The notes under the pieces: model-generated
What the model was told of the DNA's origin: nothing
The model's input: the letters and a program-made list of their open reading frames with translations, nothing else
Database searches by the model: none
Part shown: piece after piece, positions 29,543 through 38,368 of the stretch
Position numbering within the stretch: position 1 is the stretch's first letter
Layout of the letters: each line of letters opens with the position of its first letter
NCBI RefSeq assembly: GCF_041260665.1
Contig: NZ_JBGCCT010000009.1
Coordinates: forward strand, 306,224-370,223
Source: Catenulispora sp. GP43
Lineage (GTDB): Bacteria > Actinomycetota > Actinomycetes > Streptomycetales > Catenulisporaceae
Length of the DNA: 64,000 nucleotides
Direction: 5' to 3'
Translations under genes and position numbers: made by a program

Positions 29543-29881
29543 TCTTGATCCCTCTCCCCTGACGGCTTTTCGTCGTCGTGTTGGTGCTTTTCAGTGCGGC
29601 GACGGCGGTGGCGCCCCGACGCGGCCGGCACAAGCGGTGCGCTACCGTCTGCGCTCGGGCGCCGTCGGCGTTTCGCCGTCAGCGCAGTAACGCGGAAAGG
29701 AGCGCAATTGTGCCCGCTGAAGCGCAGATTGTGCCGTACTTCAAGACCCGTTACGCAATCGACACCCCGGAACAGACCCGAACAGGTGATCCGAGTGCCT
29801 GATCCAGGGTCCCACGCGTCCCACCTCGCCCCGTTTCGTTCCGGACATCACGTCAGCCACACGAAGGAAGGATGACCAACC
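29543..29881. other. Divergent intergenic region with a possible 30-codon ORF
   Basis: This 339-bp gap between divergent DUF4193 and gamma-carbonic anhydrase genes should hold both promoters. A short ORF, GTG 29710 to 29802, has a good ribosome site (GAAAGGAG, 7 nt). Its third codon positions are far less GC-rich than in real genes here, so I do not call it. Direct repeats GCGCAATTGTGCC and GCGCAGATTGTGCC occur near 29702-29731. Confidence 0.4.
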
Positions 29882-30400
29882 ATGGCCGTCTACGCAATCG
29901 GCGACGCAGTACCGGAAATCCACCCCGAGGCCTACATCCACCCGGACGCGACGGTGATCGGCCAGGTCAGCGTGGGCGCCGGCAGCACGGTGTGGCCCGG
30001 CGCGGTCCTGCGAGGCGATTACGGCCGGATCACGGTGGGCGACCGAACGTCGATCCAGGACGGCACGGTGGTGCACGCCACTGAGACCTTGCCCACAGTG
30101 ATCGGTTCCGACTGTGTCGTTGGTCACATCGCGCACCTGGAGGGGTGTGTGGTGGAGGACGGGTGCCTGATCGGTTCGGGTTCCGTGGTGCTCCACCGGG
30201 CGGTGGTGCGCACGGGGGCCCTGGTGGGCGCGAACGCGGTCGTGAGCAACGGCACGGAGGTCCCCTCCCGCGCGATGGCGCTCGGCGTCCCGGCGAAGAT
30301 CCGCGAGAACGCGGTCCCGGAGGGCAGCTTCGACGACGCCGTCGCGCGCTACGTGGCCAACGGCAAGCGGTACCGCGAGGAGCTGCGGCGCGTGGACTGA
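29882..30400 (+). CDS. Gamma-class carbonic anhydrase-like protein
   Basis: A left-handed beta-helix trimer-type protein of 172 residues with hexapeptide repeats (VIGQVSVGAGSTVWPGAVLRGD). Three His of the metal site appear: VVHAT, then VGHIAHLEG. Members hydrate CO2 or act as acyltransferase-like scaffolds, and activity varies. ATG start at 29882, with a purine-rich GAAGGAAGGA upstream. Another ATG 10 bp before is in a different frame. Downstream is a 330-bp gap. Confidence 0.9.
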   Translation: MAVYAIGDAVPEIHPEAYIHPDATVIGQVSVGAGSTVWPGAVLRGDYGRITVGDRTSIQDGTVVHATETLPTVIGSDCVVGHIAHLEGCVVEDGCLIGSGSVVLHRAVVRTGALVGANAVVSNGTEVPSRAMALGVPAKIRENAVPEGSFDDAVARYVANGKRYREELRRVD

Positions 30401-30730
30401 CGCCCGGCGGGACCGGCACAGCAGGGCCCTGCCCAGGGCCCTCCGCAGTGCCGTCCACACCGCCCTCCGCAGGGCCCTGGCGCCCCTTACACGGCACGGC
30501 GGACGGCGGCGGCAGGTCCATACATACGACGACCGCCTGAAGGCCGCCTGCGCCGCCCTGTCGTCTTTTCAGTTCTCCAAGCCTCCTCGCCCGCGGCGGC
30601 AGCGCGCCGCCGGGCACCGATCCGGACCCCGGCCCTGGCCTCAAGCCCCGGAAGCCGGCGGATGACCATCCCGCACTCCTGAAACGCTCCCCCTGCGCAC
30701 CTTCTCCCTCGGCGCGCTCCGGAGCGCGCC
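30401..30730. other. Convergent intergenic region with AGGGCCCT palindromes
   Basis: A 330-bp gap between the carbonic anhydrase and XRE genes. The palindrome AGGGCCCT occurs three times (30423, 30435, 30471), the first within the 12-bp palindrome GCAGGGCCCTGC. These can form hairpins and may end transcription. No convincing gene is visible in the rest. Confidence 0.5.
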
Positions 30731-31936
30731 TCAGGCGATGTGCATCCGCCCCGCCATGCGCCGCAGCCGCTCCCGCTGGCTGCGCCGCTCGTGGCTCAGC
30801 AGCGAACGCACGGCGGCCTTGGCGACCGGGTTGTTCCGGACCCGCAGCGGCGCGAGCCGCTCAGCCCGCTCCATCTCGTCCAGCGCCTGGTCATAGCCGC
30901 CGTAGTAGATCCAACCGCGCGCCGCGTCCAGGTGGTGGCGGCCGCGCCGGGAGGCCGGGACACTCGGCGGGATCCGGATCTGCGAGGCCAGCTCGACGGC
31001 CCGCGCCCCGTCGCGGATCTCCACGGCCACGGCGAGCCGGTGGATCTCGACGTTCGCCGAGTAGAACTCGAGCCGGTACGGGTCGTACCCCGCGGGGACA
31101 CGGGCCGCGGTCTCGGCGGCCAGGCGGATCCGCTCCCAGGCTTCGTCCTCCTTGGAGGACAGCGCCGCGGTGATCGCCGCGCGCAGTTGGAGCGAGCCCC
31201 AGATGGACGCCTGCTGCTGGTCGCGCGGCTCGCCCACCGCTTCGATCGCGCCGTCGAGCATCTGCAGCGCGTCGGGCCACAGGTCCGCTGCCCACAAGTC
31301 GCGCACCCGGAGAAAGTCGAACACCATCGGCAGGTAGGGGTCGCCGGCGCGGGACGCGGCGGCGCGGAAGCGTTCCGTGGTGAGGGTGGACAGGTCGTCG
31401 TAGCCGAGTTCGTGGGCGACCGTGTCCGCTTCTTTATACGCGCGCGCGAGCAGGCTGTGCATCCGCTCCGACTCCTCGCCCGGACTCGCCTGGTACGCCG
31501 CCGCGTGGAGCTCGCGGATGACGTTCGGCGCGGCTTCCCCGAGATCGGCGTAGCGCGCCGCCTGGCGCAGGAACGTCAGCTGCGTCACCGCGGTCTCCAG
31601 TTCCCGGCGCGACCGCGGTTCCACCGGCCAGTCCGGCGGGAGGCCGTGCCGGGCGACCACGCGCCGCAGGGCCGGGATGGCGCGGTGGCCGCGGTCCTCG
31701 GCGGGGGTGCCCGGATCGTAGGGACGTCCGGTTATTTCGTTGGGATAGACCTTCAGGACGCTCGCGGCGCGTACGATCAGCGTCACCGAGTCGAGCTCCA
31801 GGTCCCCGTTCTCGATACCCGACACCCAGCCCTGGGAGCGGCCCATCAGCTGTCCGAACTCGGCCTGGGTGAGGCCGGCGCGCCTGCGCAGACGGCGGAT
31901 GCGCCCGCCGTCGGGTTCCTGATCGTAGGTGACCAT
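30731..31936 (-). CDS. XRE-family regulator with TPR-like domain
   Basis: The N-terminal helix-turn-helix (about residues 11-66, GLTQAEFGQLMGRSQGWVSGIENG region) is followed by a long helical repeat domain (about 100-400) like the TPR sensor domains of streptomycete signal-binding regulators. It may sense a peptide or small molecule. ATG start with GAGGG 6-7 nt upstream. It is divergent from a flavoprotein gene. A short inverted repeat CAATG-CGGT-CATTG (31949-31962) just upstream of its start could be its operator. Confidence 0.88.
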   Translation of the reverse strand: MVTYDQEPDGGRIRRLRRRAGLTQAEFGQLMGRSQGWVSGIENGDLELDSVTLIVRAASVLKVYPNEITGRPYDPGTPAEDRGHRAIPALRRVVARHGLPPDWPVEPRSRRELETAVTQLTFLRQAARYADLGEAAPNVIRELHAAAYQASPGEESERMHSLLARAYKEADTVAHELGYDDLSTLTTERFRAAASRAGDPYLPMVFDFLRVRDLWAADLWPDALQMLDGAIEAVGEPRDQQQASIWGSLQLRAAITAALSSKEDEAWERIRLAAETAARVPAGYDPYRLEFYSANVEIHRLAVAVEIRDGARAVELASQIRIPPSVPASRRGRHHLDAARGWIYYGGYDQALDEMERAERLAPLRVRNNPVAKAAVRSLLSHERRSQRERLRRMAGRMHIA

Positions 31937-32057
31937 GCCAAGCCCTCACAATGCGGTCATTGAGGAACATCCCGAATGCGAGTCCCATGGTCCGCCCCGG
32001 CGCGGTGGCGTTCGGGCCCGGACGGCAAAATGTCCCAGACCAGCCGGGAGGTTACCT

Positions 32058-32567
32058 GTGCCAGTGCTCTACCTCATCGCCTGCGGCGCCCCGCCGGCCG
32101 CTGAACTGCTGTCCCACCCCGAGGCGGTACCGGGCCTGCAGGCCGACGGCTGGACCGTGTGCGTGCTGTGCTCCCCGTCCGGGGAGCACTTCCTGGACAG
32201 CGCCGCCGTGTCGATCGCGACGGGCTACCCGGTGCGCGTGGAACCGCGTCTGCCGGGCGAACCGGACGTCCTGCCGTCCCCGGACGCGATCATGGTCGCC
32301 CCGGCGACGTTCAACACCCTCAACAAGTGGGCCCTGGGCATCTCCGACACCCTGATCCTGGGGATCCTCAACGAGTATCTGGGCGCGGGCCTGCCGATCG
32401 CGGCATCGGTGTGGGCCAAGGACGAGCTCCAGCGGCACCCGGCGTTCGACGGGCACGCGCAGCTGCTCTTCGAGAGCGGCGTCCGTTTCATCCAGCCGGA
32501 CGAGGATGTCCGGCAATTCCCGTGGCGGCACCTGCGCTCGGCGATGGCAGAACTCCTGACGGAGTGA
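32058..32567 (+). CDS. Flavoprotein-family (PPC decarboxylase-like) protein
   Basis: A 169-residue protein with the Rossmann-like flavoprotein fold (YLIACGAPPAAELL, CVLCSPSGEHFL) and the FMN-binding pattern VAPATFNTLNKWALGISDTL typical of the family that includes phosphopantothenoylcysteine decarboxylase and lantibiotic decarboxylases. Too short for coenzyme A synthesis by itself, and the substrate is unknown. Start GTG 32058, with CGGGAGG 7-8 nt upstream. The frame is open to 31929 but overlaps the XRE start. The divergent regulator is a candidate controller. Confidence 0.87.
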   Translation: MPVLYLIACGAPPAAELLSHPEAVPGLQADGWTVCVLCSPSGEHFLDSAAVSIATGYPVRVEPRLPGEPDVLPSPDAIMVAPATFNTLNKWALGISDTLILGILNEYLGAGLPIAASVWAKDELQRHPAFDGHAQLLFESGVRFIQPDEDVRQFPWRHLRSAMAELLTE

Positions 32568-32589
32568 GTTCTACCGCACGGAACGCGTC

Positions 32590-32886
32590 CTACTGCTCGG
32601 CGAGCTTCGCCTCGACCGCGGCCACCTTCGCGGTGAGCCCGTCGGTGACACCGGCGCGGATGTCAGCCTTCAACGTCACGCTGACCCGCGGCGCCTTGGC
32701 GGCCACCGCGTCCACGGCCGCCTTCACGACCGCCATCACCTCGTCCCACTCCCCCTCGATGCTGGTGAACATCGCGTCGGTGGAGTTGGGCAGGCCGCTT
32801 TCGCGCACGACGCGCACCGCGTCCGCGACGTACTCGCTGACGCCTTCGCCGACGCCGATGGGGGTCACTGAGAACGCGACAATCAT
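32590..32886 (-). CDS. MTH1187-family thiamine-binding-type protein
   Basis: A small (98-residue) ferredoxin-like protein: [25 protein letters not shown] at the start and [17 protein letters not shown] in the middle match the MTH1187/YkoF-like family, some members of which bind thiamine. ATG start. It is convergent with the flavoprotein and divergent from a small hypothetical gene. A biological role cannot be inferred from context. Confidence 0.85.
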   Translation of the reverse strand: MIVAFSVTPIGVGEGVSEYVADAVRVVRESGLPNSTDAMFTSIEGEWDEVMAVVKAAVDAVAAKAPRVSVTLKADIRAGVTDGLTAKVAAVEAKLAEQ

Positions 32887-32950
32887 GGTTCGATCTTAGT
32901 GCCGTGAGTCACGCCCCCACCGGCAGCCACACACCGCTACCGTTCGACAG

Positions 32951-33166
32951 GTGACTCAAGGCGCCCCTTCGCGTTCCATCCTCAGATCGCTGGCCGTACG
33001 TCTGGGCCTCGCTTATCCGCCCGGCCAAGAAGCGCTGCCCGGCGGTTCGAGAACAGCGCGGCCCGGCCGGGTCCCGCCGCACGTCCACCAGGAGATCGAC
33101 GATCTGCGTCGCCGGGTCGAGGCGCTCGAGAGCCTGGTCGGGAATCAGAACACGGATCCCCGCTAG
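32951..33166 (+). CDS. Small hypothetical protein with short coiled coil
   Basis: A 71-residue protein. The C-terminal part (HQEIDDLRRRVEALESLVG) reads as a short coiled coil and the middle is Pro/Gly/Arg-rich. GTG start. No strong ribosome site. No family is recognised. It ends 10 bp before the convergent cutS gene. Third codon positions are GC-rich, which supports coding, but the call is moderate. Confidence 0.55.
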   Translation: MTQGAPSRSILRSLAVRLGLAYPPGQEALPGGSRTARPGRVPPHVHQEIDDLRRRVEALESLVGNQNTDPR

Positions 33167-33176
33167 GGCGCCGCCC

Positions 33177-34457
33177 TCACGCCCCCACCGGCAGCCACAC
33201 CCGCACGATCAGCCCGCCCCCGGGCCGCGGCTCGGCCGCGACCCGCCCACCGTGCGCGCGCACCACGGAGCGCACTATCGACAGGCCCAGCCCGACGCCC
33301 TTGTCCTTCGGGTCGCGCGCGGCGGAGGCGCCGGAGGGCTGCGAGCCGCGCTTGAACGGCTCGAACAGCGTCTCCACCGCGTACGGCGGGACCTCCGGGC
33401 CGGTGTTGGCGACCACCAGCAGGCCGTGGCCGGGCTGGTCGTGGGAGCGGTCGTAGCTGAGCACGTCGACCCAGCCGCCGGCGCCGATGTTGTGGCGCAG
33501 CGCGTTCTGGATCAGGTTCATCGCGATGCGCTCGATGAGGATGCCGTCGCCGGAGACGAACACCTGCTGCAGCGAGGTGCGGATCGCGACCTGGCGTTCG
33601 GCCGCCTCCGGCTCGCACTGCGTCACCGAGCGGTAGGCCACCTCCGCCAGGTCGATGTCCTCGCGGTTGGTCGGCTCGTTGTCCGCCTTCGCCAGCAGCA
33701 GCAGGCCCTCGATCATGCGCTCGCTGCGCTCGTTGGTGGCCAGCAGGGTGCGGCACAGCTGCCGGGTCTGTTCGTCGGCCTCCGGATCCATCAGCGTCAC
33801 TTCGAGCAGCGTGCGGTTGATCGCCAGCGGGGTGCGCAGCTCGTGCGAGGCGTTGCCGACGAACCGGCGCTGGCCCTCGAAGGCGTGGTCGAGGCGGTCC
33901 AGCATGCCGTCGAAGGTCTGGGCCAGGGTGACGAGCTCGTCGTCGGCCGGGCCCTCCATGTCGATGCGGGCGTGCAGGGCGCGGTCCGGACGGCTGGCGA
34001 CCCGGCGCGCGGTGCGCGTGATCTGGTTGATCGGGCGCAGGAACCGGCCGGCCAGGAAGTAGCCGATCAGCACCGCCACCACCGCGGAGATCAGCAGCAC
34101 GAAGATCAGGGGCTTGTCGATCTGGCTGAGGATCTGCTTGTTCTTCACGGAGTTGCAGTAGGCCGCCTGCCCCGGGGCGTCCCTGGGCTTCAGCACCGGA
34201 CAGCCCGGCGGGTCGGCCAGGTTCTGGTTCGGGTGTGACAGGCGCCACTTGAACAGCGAGTACGCCGTGTAGACCAGCACCGCTCCGGTGAGGAACACCG
34301 CCGCGCCGTACGCGATGGTCATCCTCAGCCGTATGGTGAGCCCGCGCCGCCCGCCGCGCGCCGGTGCCGGCGCCGCCCCGACATCGCCGCCGTAGGTGCT
34401 GTCGACCGCTCCCGAATTGCCCGCCATCAGCCTTTGTATACCTTGAACGTCCTGCAT
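33177..34457 (-). CDS. cutS: Sensor histidine kinase CutS
   Basis: A membrane kinase paired with the CutR regulator. Membrane segments at about 46-70 and 116-138 enclose a short extracellular loop of about 45 residues with two Cys (C86, C101). A HAMP domain (138-190) is followed by the phospho-acceptor SHELRTP (H205), then an ATPase domain with NLIQNALRHN, VVANTGPEVP and GVGLGLSIV. The N-terminal 40 residues are extra and may be part of the cytosolic tail. TGATG overlap with cutR shows coupling. The paired Cys fits a thiol or secretion-stress sensor, as proposed for Streptomyces CutS. Confidence 0.9.
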   Translation of the reverse strand: MQDVQGIQRLMAGNSGAVDSTYGGDVGAAPAPARGGRRGLTIRLRMTIAYGAAVFLTGAVLVYTAYSLFKWRLSHPNQNLADPPGCPVLKPRDAPGQAAYCNSVKNKQILSQIDKPLIFVLLISAVVAVLIGYFLAGRFLRPINQITRTARRVASRPDRALHARIDMEGPADDELVTLAQTFDGMLDRLDHAFEGQRRFVGNASHELRTPLAINRTLLEVTLMDPEADEQTRQLCRTLLATNERSERMIEGLLLLAKADNEPTNREDIDLAEVAYRSVTQCEPEAAERQVAIRTSLQQVFVSGDGILIERIAMNLIQNALRHNIGAGGWVDVLSYDRSHDQPGHGLLVVANTGPEVPPYAVETLFEPFKRGSQPSGASAARDPKDKGVGLGLSIVRSVVRAHGGRVAAEPRPGGGLIVRVWLPVGA

Positions 34458-35122
34458 CAGGGAATCCGGTATCCGGCGCCGGGGACGGTCACCACGACCG
34501 GCGGCTCACCCAGCTTGCGGCGCAGCGTCATCACCGTGACCCGCACCACGTTGGTGAACGGGTCGGCGTTCTCATCCCACGCCTTCTCCAGCAGCTGCTC
34601 AGAACTCACAGCCGCACCGTTGGCACGCATGAGCACCTCCAGTACCGCGAACTCCTTAGGGGACAACGGCACCAGCCGTCCGTCCCGCATCACCTCGCGC
34701 CGGCTCGGGTCCACGCGGATCCCCGCGCGCTCCAGCACCGGCGGCAGCGCCGGGACCGCGCGGCGGCCCAGAGCGCGGATGCGCGCGATCAGTTCCGGGA
34801 ACGCGAAAGGCTTGGCGAGGTAGTCGTCGGCGCCGAGGGTCAGACCCTCCACGCGGTCCGCGACGTCGCCGGCGGCCGTCAGCATCAGGACCCGGGTCGA
34901 CAGACCGCTGTGCACGATGTGCCGGCAGACGTCGTCGCCGTGCACCAGAGGCAGGTCGCGGTCCAGCACGACCACGTCGTAGTCGTTGACGGCTATGCGT
35001 TCCAGCGCGGCGTCGCCGTCATAGACGACGTCCACCGCCATGGAATCGCGGCGCAGTCCGGTGGCCACGGCATCGGCCAGCACCTGCTCGTCCTCTACGA
35101 CCAGCACCCGCACAGCGCGCAC
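34457..35122 (-). CDS. cutR: Response regulator CutR (OmpR family)
   Basis: Receiver domain with VVEDEQ, the phospho-acceptor D54 in VVLDRDLP, and K107 in ADDYLAKPF, followed by a winged-helix DNA-binding domain (about 130-220) with VVRVTVMTLRRKLG and GAGYRI. The sequence closely follows Streptomyces CutR (for example AVATGLRRDSMAVDVVYDG and LVHGDDVC). ATG start. First gene of the cutRS operon, adjacent to the inositol monophosphatase and hemH genes as in Streptomyces. Confidence 0.93.
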   Translation of the reverse strand: MRAVRVLVVEDEQVLADAVATGLRRDSMAVDVVYDGDAALERIAVNDYDVVVLDRDLPLVHGDDVCRHIVHSGLSTRVLMLTAAGDVADRVEGLTLGADDYLAKPFAFPELIARIRALGRRAVPALPPVLERAGIRVDPSRREVMRDGRLVPLSPKEFAVLEVLMRANGAAVSSEQLLEKAWDENADPFTNVVRVTVMTLRRKLGEPPVVVTVPGAGYRIP

Positions 35123-35304
35123 TCCCTAAGTACCGGGGACAATCAACGACTCCGGCTCATCATGCCTGGTCATCGCGTAAACGCCGAGTAAGTGACAAAC
35201 GTCTCATGATCACAGGGTTTTCTCAGGTGATCCAGAGTTTCCCTGGCGAAGATGCCGGGCAGAAGGCACGAAGCCCCCTAGCGTCACCCCGCAGGAGAGA
35301 AACC

Positions 35305-35487
35305 ATGCTCGAATTCGTCACCGGCCTGACCCAGCGTATCCGCGAGACGAAGTCCCGCCTGCAAGGTGCGATGATCGCCGAGGACGTGTACGCGGTCCAG
35401 GTGGAACAGGCGGAGCTGGACAACCTGCTCCGGATCGCCGCGAACCACCACGTGGAGGTCCGCGACGACCTCCCTCGCGCTGCCTGA
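35305..35487 (+). CDS. Small hypothetical protein (60 residues)
   Basis: Start ATG 35305 (MLEFVTGLTQRIRETKSR follows), with GCAGGAGAG upstream at 7-8 nt. The product is a mostly helical peptide with a heptad-like stretch (AVQVEQAELDNLLRIA). The frame is open from 35206, but the earlier part is not gene-like. No family recognised. It lies between cutR and the inositol monophosphatase, where Streptomyces also has a small gene. Strong codon bias supports coding. Confidence 0.65.
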   Translation: MLEFVTGLTQRIRETKSRLQGAMIAEDVYAVQVEQAELDNLLRIAANHHVEVRDDLPRAA

Positions 35488-35528
35488 CCGAAACCCGGCA
35501 GGAAGGCGCCGGACTCGCCCGAAACCCC

Positions 35529-36353
35529 TCAGGAGTCCCGCGCAGCGTCATGTCCCTCGAGAAAATCGCACAGCGCCTCGAACAGACCCTCAGCGGCCGC
35601 CACCGTCATCTCGTCGGAGGCGGCCGCTCCATATAGGCCGCCGACCTTCGCACCGGCCTCCTGTGCGATCAAAGCCCCGGCCGACAGGTCCCACGGCTTC
35701 GCGCCGCGCTCGTAGTAGGCATCCACGCGTCCGCACGCCACAGCGCACAGATCCAGCGCCGCCGAGCCGCCGCGCCGGATGTCCCGCACCCGCGGCAGCA
35801 GGTCGGCGACGATCGCGCCCTGCACCGCGCGCCGCTGGGCCGCGTATCCGAAACCGGTGGCCACGAGAGCACGCTCCAGCGGGACCGGCTTGCCCTCCGA
35901 CTGCGCGCTGTACGCGCGGATCGGTTCCCCGTTGCGGTAAGCGCCATGGCCGCGCAAGGCGGTGAACGTCTCGCGCAGCATCGGGATCTCGACCACGCCG
36001 GCCACCGTCTCGCCGTCGATCTCCACGCCGATGGAGACGCCCCACAGCGGGAGCTCGTAGAGGTAGTTGACGGTGCCGTCGATGGGATCGATCACCCAGC
36101 GCACCCCGGAGGTGCCCTCGCGGTCCGAACCCTCCTCGCCGAGGATGGCGTCGTCGGGCCGTTCGGCGAGGATGCCCTCGACGATGAACTTCTCCGACCG
36201 CTGGTCCATGACGGTCACGATGTCGGTGGGGCTGGACTTGGTGTCGGCCACGCCGAGGTCGCGCGGACGTTCCCGGACCAGGATCCGTCCCGCCTCGGCG
36301 GCCAGCCGCACCGCCAGCTCCAGCAGGTCCTTGGGATCGGCGTTCTCAGACAT
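35529..36353 (-). CDS. Inositol monophosphatase family protein
   Basis: A magnesium-dependent phosphatase of 274 residues. Metal-site motifs are GEEGSDREG, WVIDPIDGTVNYLY and the final GAKPWDLSAGALIAQEAG. It would hydrolyse inositol-1-phosphate, histidinol phosphate, or a similar small substrate. Actinobacteria carry several such genes, and which one this is cannot be told. ATG start with GGAAGG upstream. It follows hemH by 11 bp on the same strand, so they are probably one operon. Confidence 0.92.
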   Translation of the reverse strand: MSENADPKDLLELAVRLAAEAGRILVRERPRDLGVADTKSSPTDIVTVMDQRSEKFIVEGILAERPDDAILGEEGSDREGTSGVRWVIDPIDGTVNYLYELPLWGVSIGVEIDGETVAGVVEIPMLRETFTALRGHGAYRNGEPIRAYSAQSEGKPVPLERALVATGFGYAAQRRAVQGAIVADLLPRVRDIRRGGSAALDLCAVACGRVDAYYERGAKPWDLSAGALIAQEAGAKVGGLYGAAASDEMTVAAAEGLFEALCDFLEGHDAARDS

Positions 36354-36364
36354 GGGCAGCCTTC

Positions 36365-37456
36365 CTAGTCCTCCCCCGCCACCGCGGGCAGCGGCGAGCG
36401 GGGATTGGGACAACAGTTGAGGGGACACACGTCCGGGAACGCGCGCAGCCGGCCGACGACGTTCGTCAGCGACTCGCCGCCGCTGTCCCCGCGCGCCACG
36501 GCGGCGCGCTCCAGCACCAGACGCCGCAAGGCGCCGACGAACCGCGGATCGGTCCCGACCGTGGCGGCCCGCGCCGTCGGCAGGCCGATCTCCCGCGCGG
36601 TCTCGGCGGCCTGGGTGTCCAGGTCGTAGATGACCTCCATGTGGTCGGACACGAAGCCGATCGGCGCCAGCACCGCGCCGGTCGCGCCCTGCTCCTTGAT
36701 GTCGCGCAGGTGGTCGTTGACGTCCGGTTCCAGCCAGGGCGTCTGCGGCGGGCCGCTGCGCGAGCAGAAGACGAGTTCGTGCGGCAGCACCAGGCCGGTG
36801 CGCCGGCTCACGCCCTCGGCCACCATGCGCGCCACTTCCAGATGCTGCGTGACGTACGCGCCGCCGACGGGACCGGAGGTCTCGGCGTAGGTGCGCGGCA
36901 GGGAGTGCGTGACGAAAACCAGACGCGGCGCGGTACGCGCGCTCTCCGGCAGCCCGGCGACCGCCGCCGCGACGGCGTCGGCCATCGGCTCGACGAACCC
37001 GGGATCGTTGAAGTACGGCCGGATCTTGTCGAACTGGATCGAGGTCCCGGACTGCTCCAGTGCGCGCGCCAAGTCCTCGCGGTACTGCCGGCACCCGGAA
37101 TATGAGGAGTAGGCGCTGGTGAACACCGCGAGTGCGCGCCGGACGCCGTCGGCCTCCATCTCGGCGAGTGTGTCGGCCAGGAAGGGGTTCCAGTTCCGGT
37201 TGCCCCAGTAGACCGGCAGCTTCAGCCCGGTGTCGGCGAAGTCCTGGCGCAGCGCGGCGATGAGGTCGCGGCACTGCGCGTTGATCGGACTGACGCCGCC
37301 GAACTCGAAGTAGTGCGCGCCGACCTCTTTGAGCCGTTCCGGCGGGATGCCGCGCCCGCGGGTCACGTTCTCCAGGAAGGGCACCACGTCCTCGGGACCT
37401 TCGGGCCCCCCGAAGGACACCAGGAGCAGGGCGTCGTACGGAGCGGTGTTCGACAT
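36365..37456 (-). CDS. hemH: Ferrochelatase (coproporphyrin type)
   Basis: Inserts iron into a porphyrin. In Gram-positive bacteria this enzyme acts on coproporphyrin III (CpfC). Seen: [23 protein letters not shown] at the start, [26 protein letters not shown], the catalytic His in VFVTHSLP and a Glu/Asp in [14 protein letters not shown]. Three Cys near the C-terminus (CPLNCC) and others fit the iron-sulfur cluster known in actinobacterial ferrochelatases. ATG start. 363 residues. It leads the inositol monophosphatase, 16 bp downstream of dapF on the same strand. Confidence 0.93.
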   Translation of the reverse strand: MSNTAPYDALLLVSFGGPEGPEDVVPFLENVTRGRGIPPERLKEVGAHYFEFGGVSPINAQCRDLIAALRQDFADTGLKLPVYWGNRNWNPFLADTLAEMEADGVRRALAVFTSAYSSYSGCRQYREDLARALEQSGTSIQFDKIRPYFNDPGFVEPMADAVAAAVAGLPESARTAPRLVFVTHSLPRTYAETSGPVGGAYVTQHLEVARMVAEGVSRRTGLVLPHELVFCSRSGPPQTPWLEPDVNDHLRDIKEQGATGAVLAPIGFVSDHMEVIYDLDTQAAETAREIGLPTARAATVGTDPRFVGALRRLVLERAAVARGDSGGESLTNVVGRLRAFPDVCPLNCCPNPRSPLPAVAGED

Positions 37457-37471
37457 GTCAGCGGGACTCCG

Positions 37472-38368
37472 TCACCGGTTCGCAGGGGCAGCCGTGGGGA
37501 TGATGTCGAAAACGAGCGCCGCCGGGCCGGTCATCTCCAGGTGGCCGTCGGCGCGCTCGACGAAGCGCAGCCGTCCGCCGGGGACGTCCACGGTGTACTG
37601 CGTGCCGGGCTCCGCGGCGTCGCGGCGCGCGGCGGCGATCATCACCGCACAGGCGCCGGTGCCGCAGGAACGGGTCTCGCCGACTCCGCGTTCGTAGACG
37701 CGCATGGCGAGGTGGCGCGGGGCGAGGTCGGCGGCGAACTCCACGTTGACGCCCTCGGCGAAGACGCCTTCCGGCGACACCGTGGGCATCTCGTACAGGG
37801 GTCCGGCGTCGTCGGTGGAGTCCACGAAGACGACAGCGTGCGGATTCCCCATGTCGACGTCCACGGCGGCCTGCGGGGTCCCCTTCACCTCGACGGTGAC
37901 CGCGCCGCGCTCGGCGGGGAACACCGGGACGCCCATGTCGACGGTCACGTCCGCGGTGTGCTCGCCGGTGGCGGTCAGCGTCACGCGCTTGATCCCACCG
38001 CGGGTACCGACCGCGAACTCCACCGGCTCGCCGACCGCGCCGCCCTTGACGAGGCCGCGCGCGGTGAGGAACAGCGCGAAGACCCGGACTCCGTTCCCGC
38101 ACATCTCGGCCACGCTGCCGTCGGCGTTGCGGTAGTCCATGAAGAACTCCGCCTCCGCGGCCTGGTCCTCGTAGCCGGGCATGCCGGCGGTGCGCACCAC
38201 GCGCAGCACACCGTCGGCGCCGATCCCGGCCCGGCGGTCGCACAGCGCGGCGACCTGCGCGGAGGTGACCTCCAGCGTGCCGTCCGGGTCCGGGACGATG
38301 ACGAAGTCGTTCTCGGTGCCGTGCCCCTTGGTCAGCGTGGTGCGGGCCGGCAGGCCGTCAAGGATCAT
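37472..38368 (-). CDS. dapF: Diaminopimelate epimerase
   Basis: Converts LL- to meso-diaminopimelate for lysine and, where used, peptidoglycan. Both catalytic Cys regions are seen: AEMCGNGVRVFAL and ETRSCGTGACAVM. The N-terminal KGHGTENDFVIVPD matches the family. 298 residues. ATG start overlaps the miaA stop (ATGA), the same miaA-dapF order as in Streptomyces. The product feeds the MurE reaction in the same window. Confidence 0.96.
   Translation of the reverse strand: MILDGLPARTTLTKGHGTENDFVIVPDPDGTLEVTSAQVAALCDRRAGIGADGVLRVVRTAGMPGYEDQAAEAEFFMDYRNADGSVAEMCGNGVRVFALFLTARGLVKGGAVGEPVEFAVGTRGGIKRVTLTATGEHTADVTVDMGVPVFPAERGAVTVEVKGTPQAAVDVDMGNPHAVVFVDSTDDAGPLYEMPTVSPEGVFAEGVNVEFAADLAPRHLAMRVYERGVGETRSCGTGACAVMIAAARRDAAEPGTQYTVDVPGGRLRFVERADGHLEMTGPAALVFDIIPTAAPANR

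Noticed and set aside
29710..29802. 30-codon ORF with a good ribosome site before the carbonic anhydrase
   Set aside because: Third codon positions are far less GC-rich than in real genes here, so it was left as an observation in the intergenic entry.
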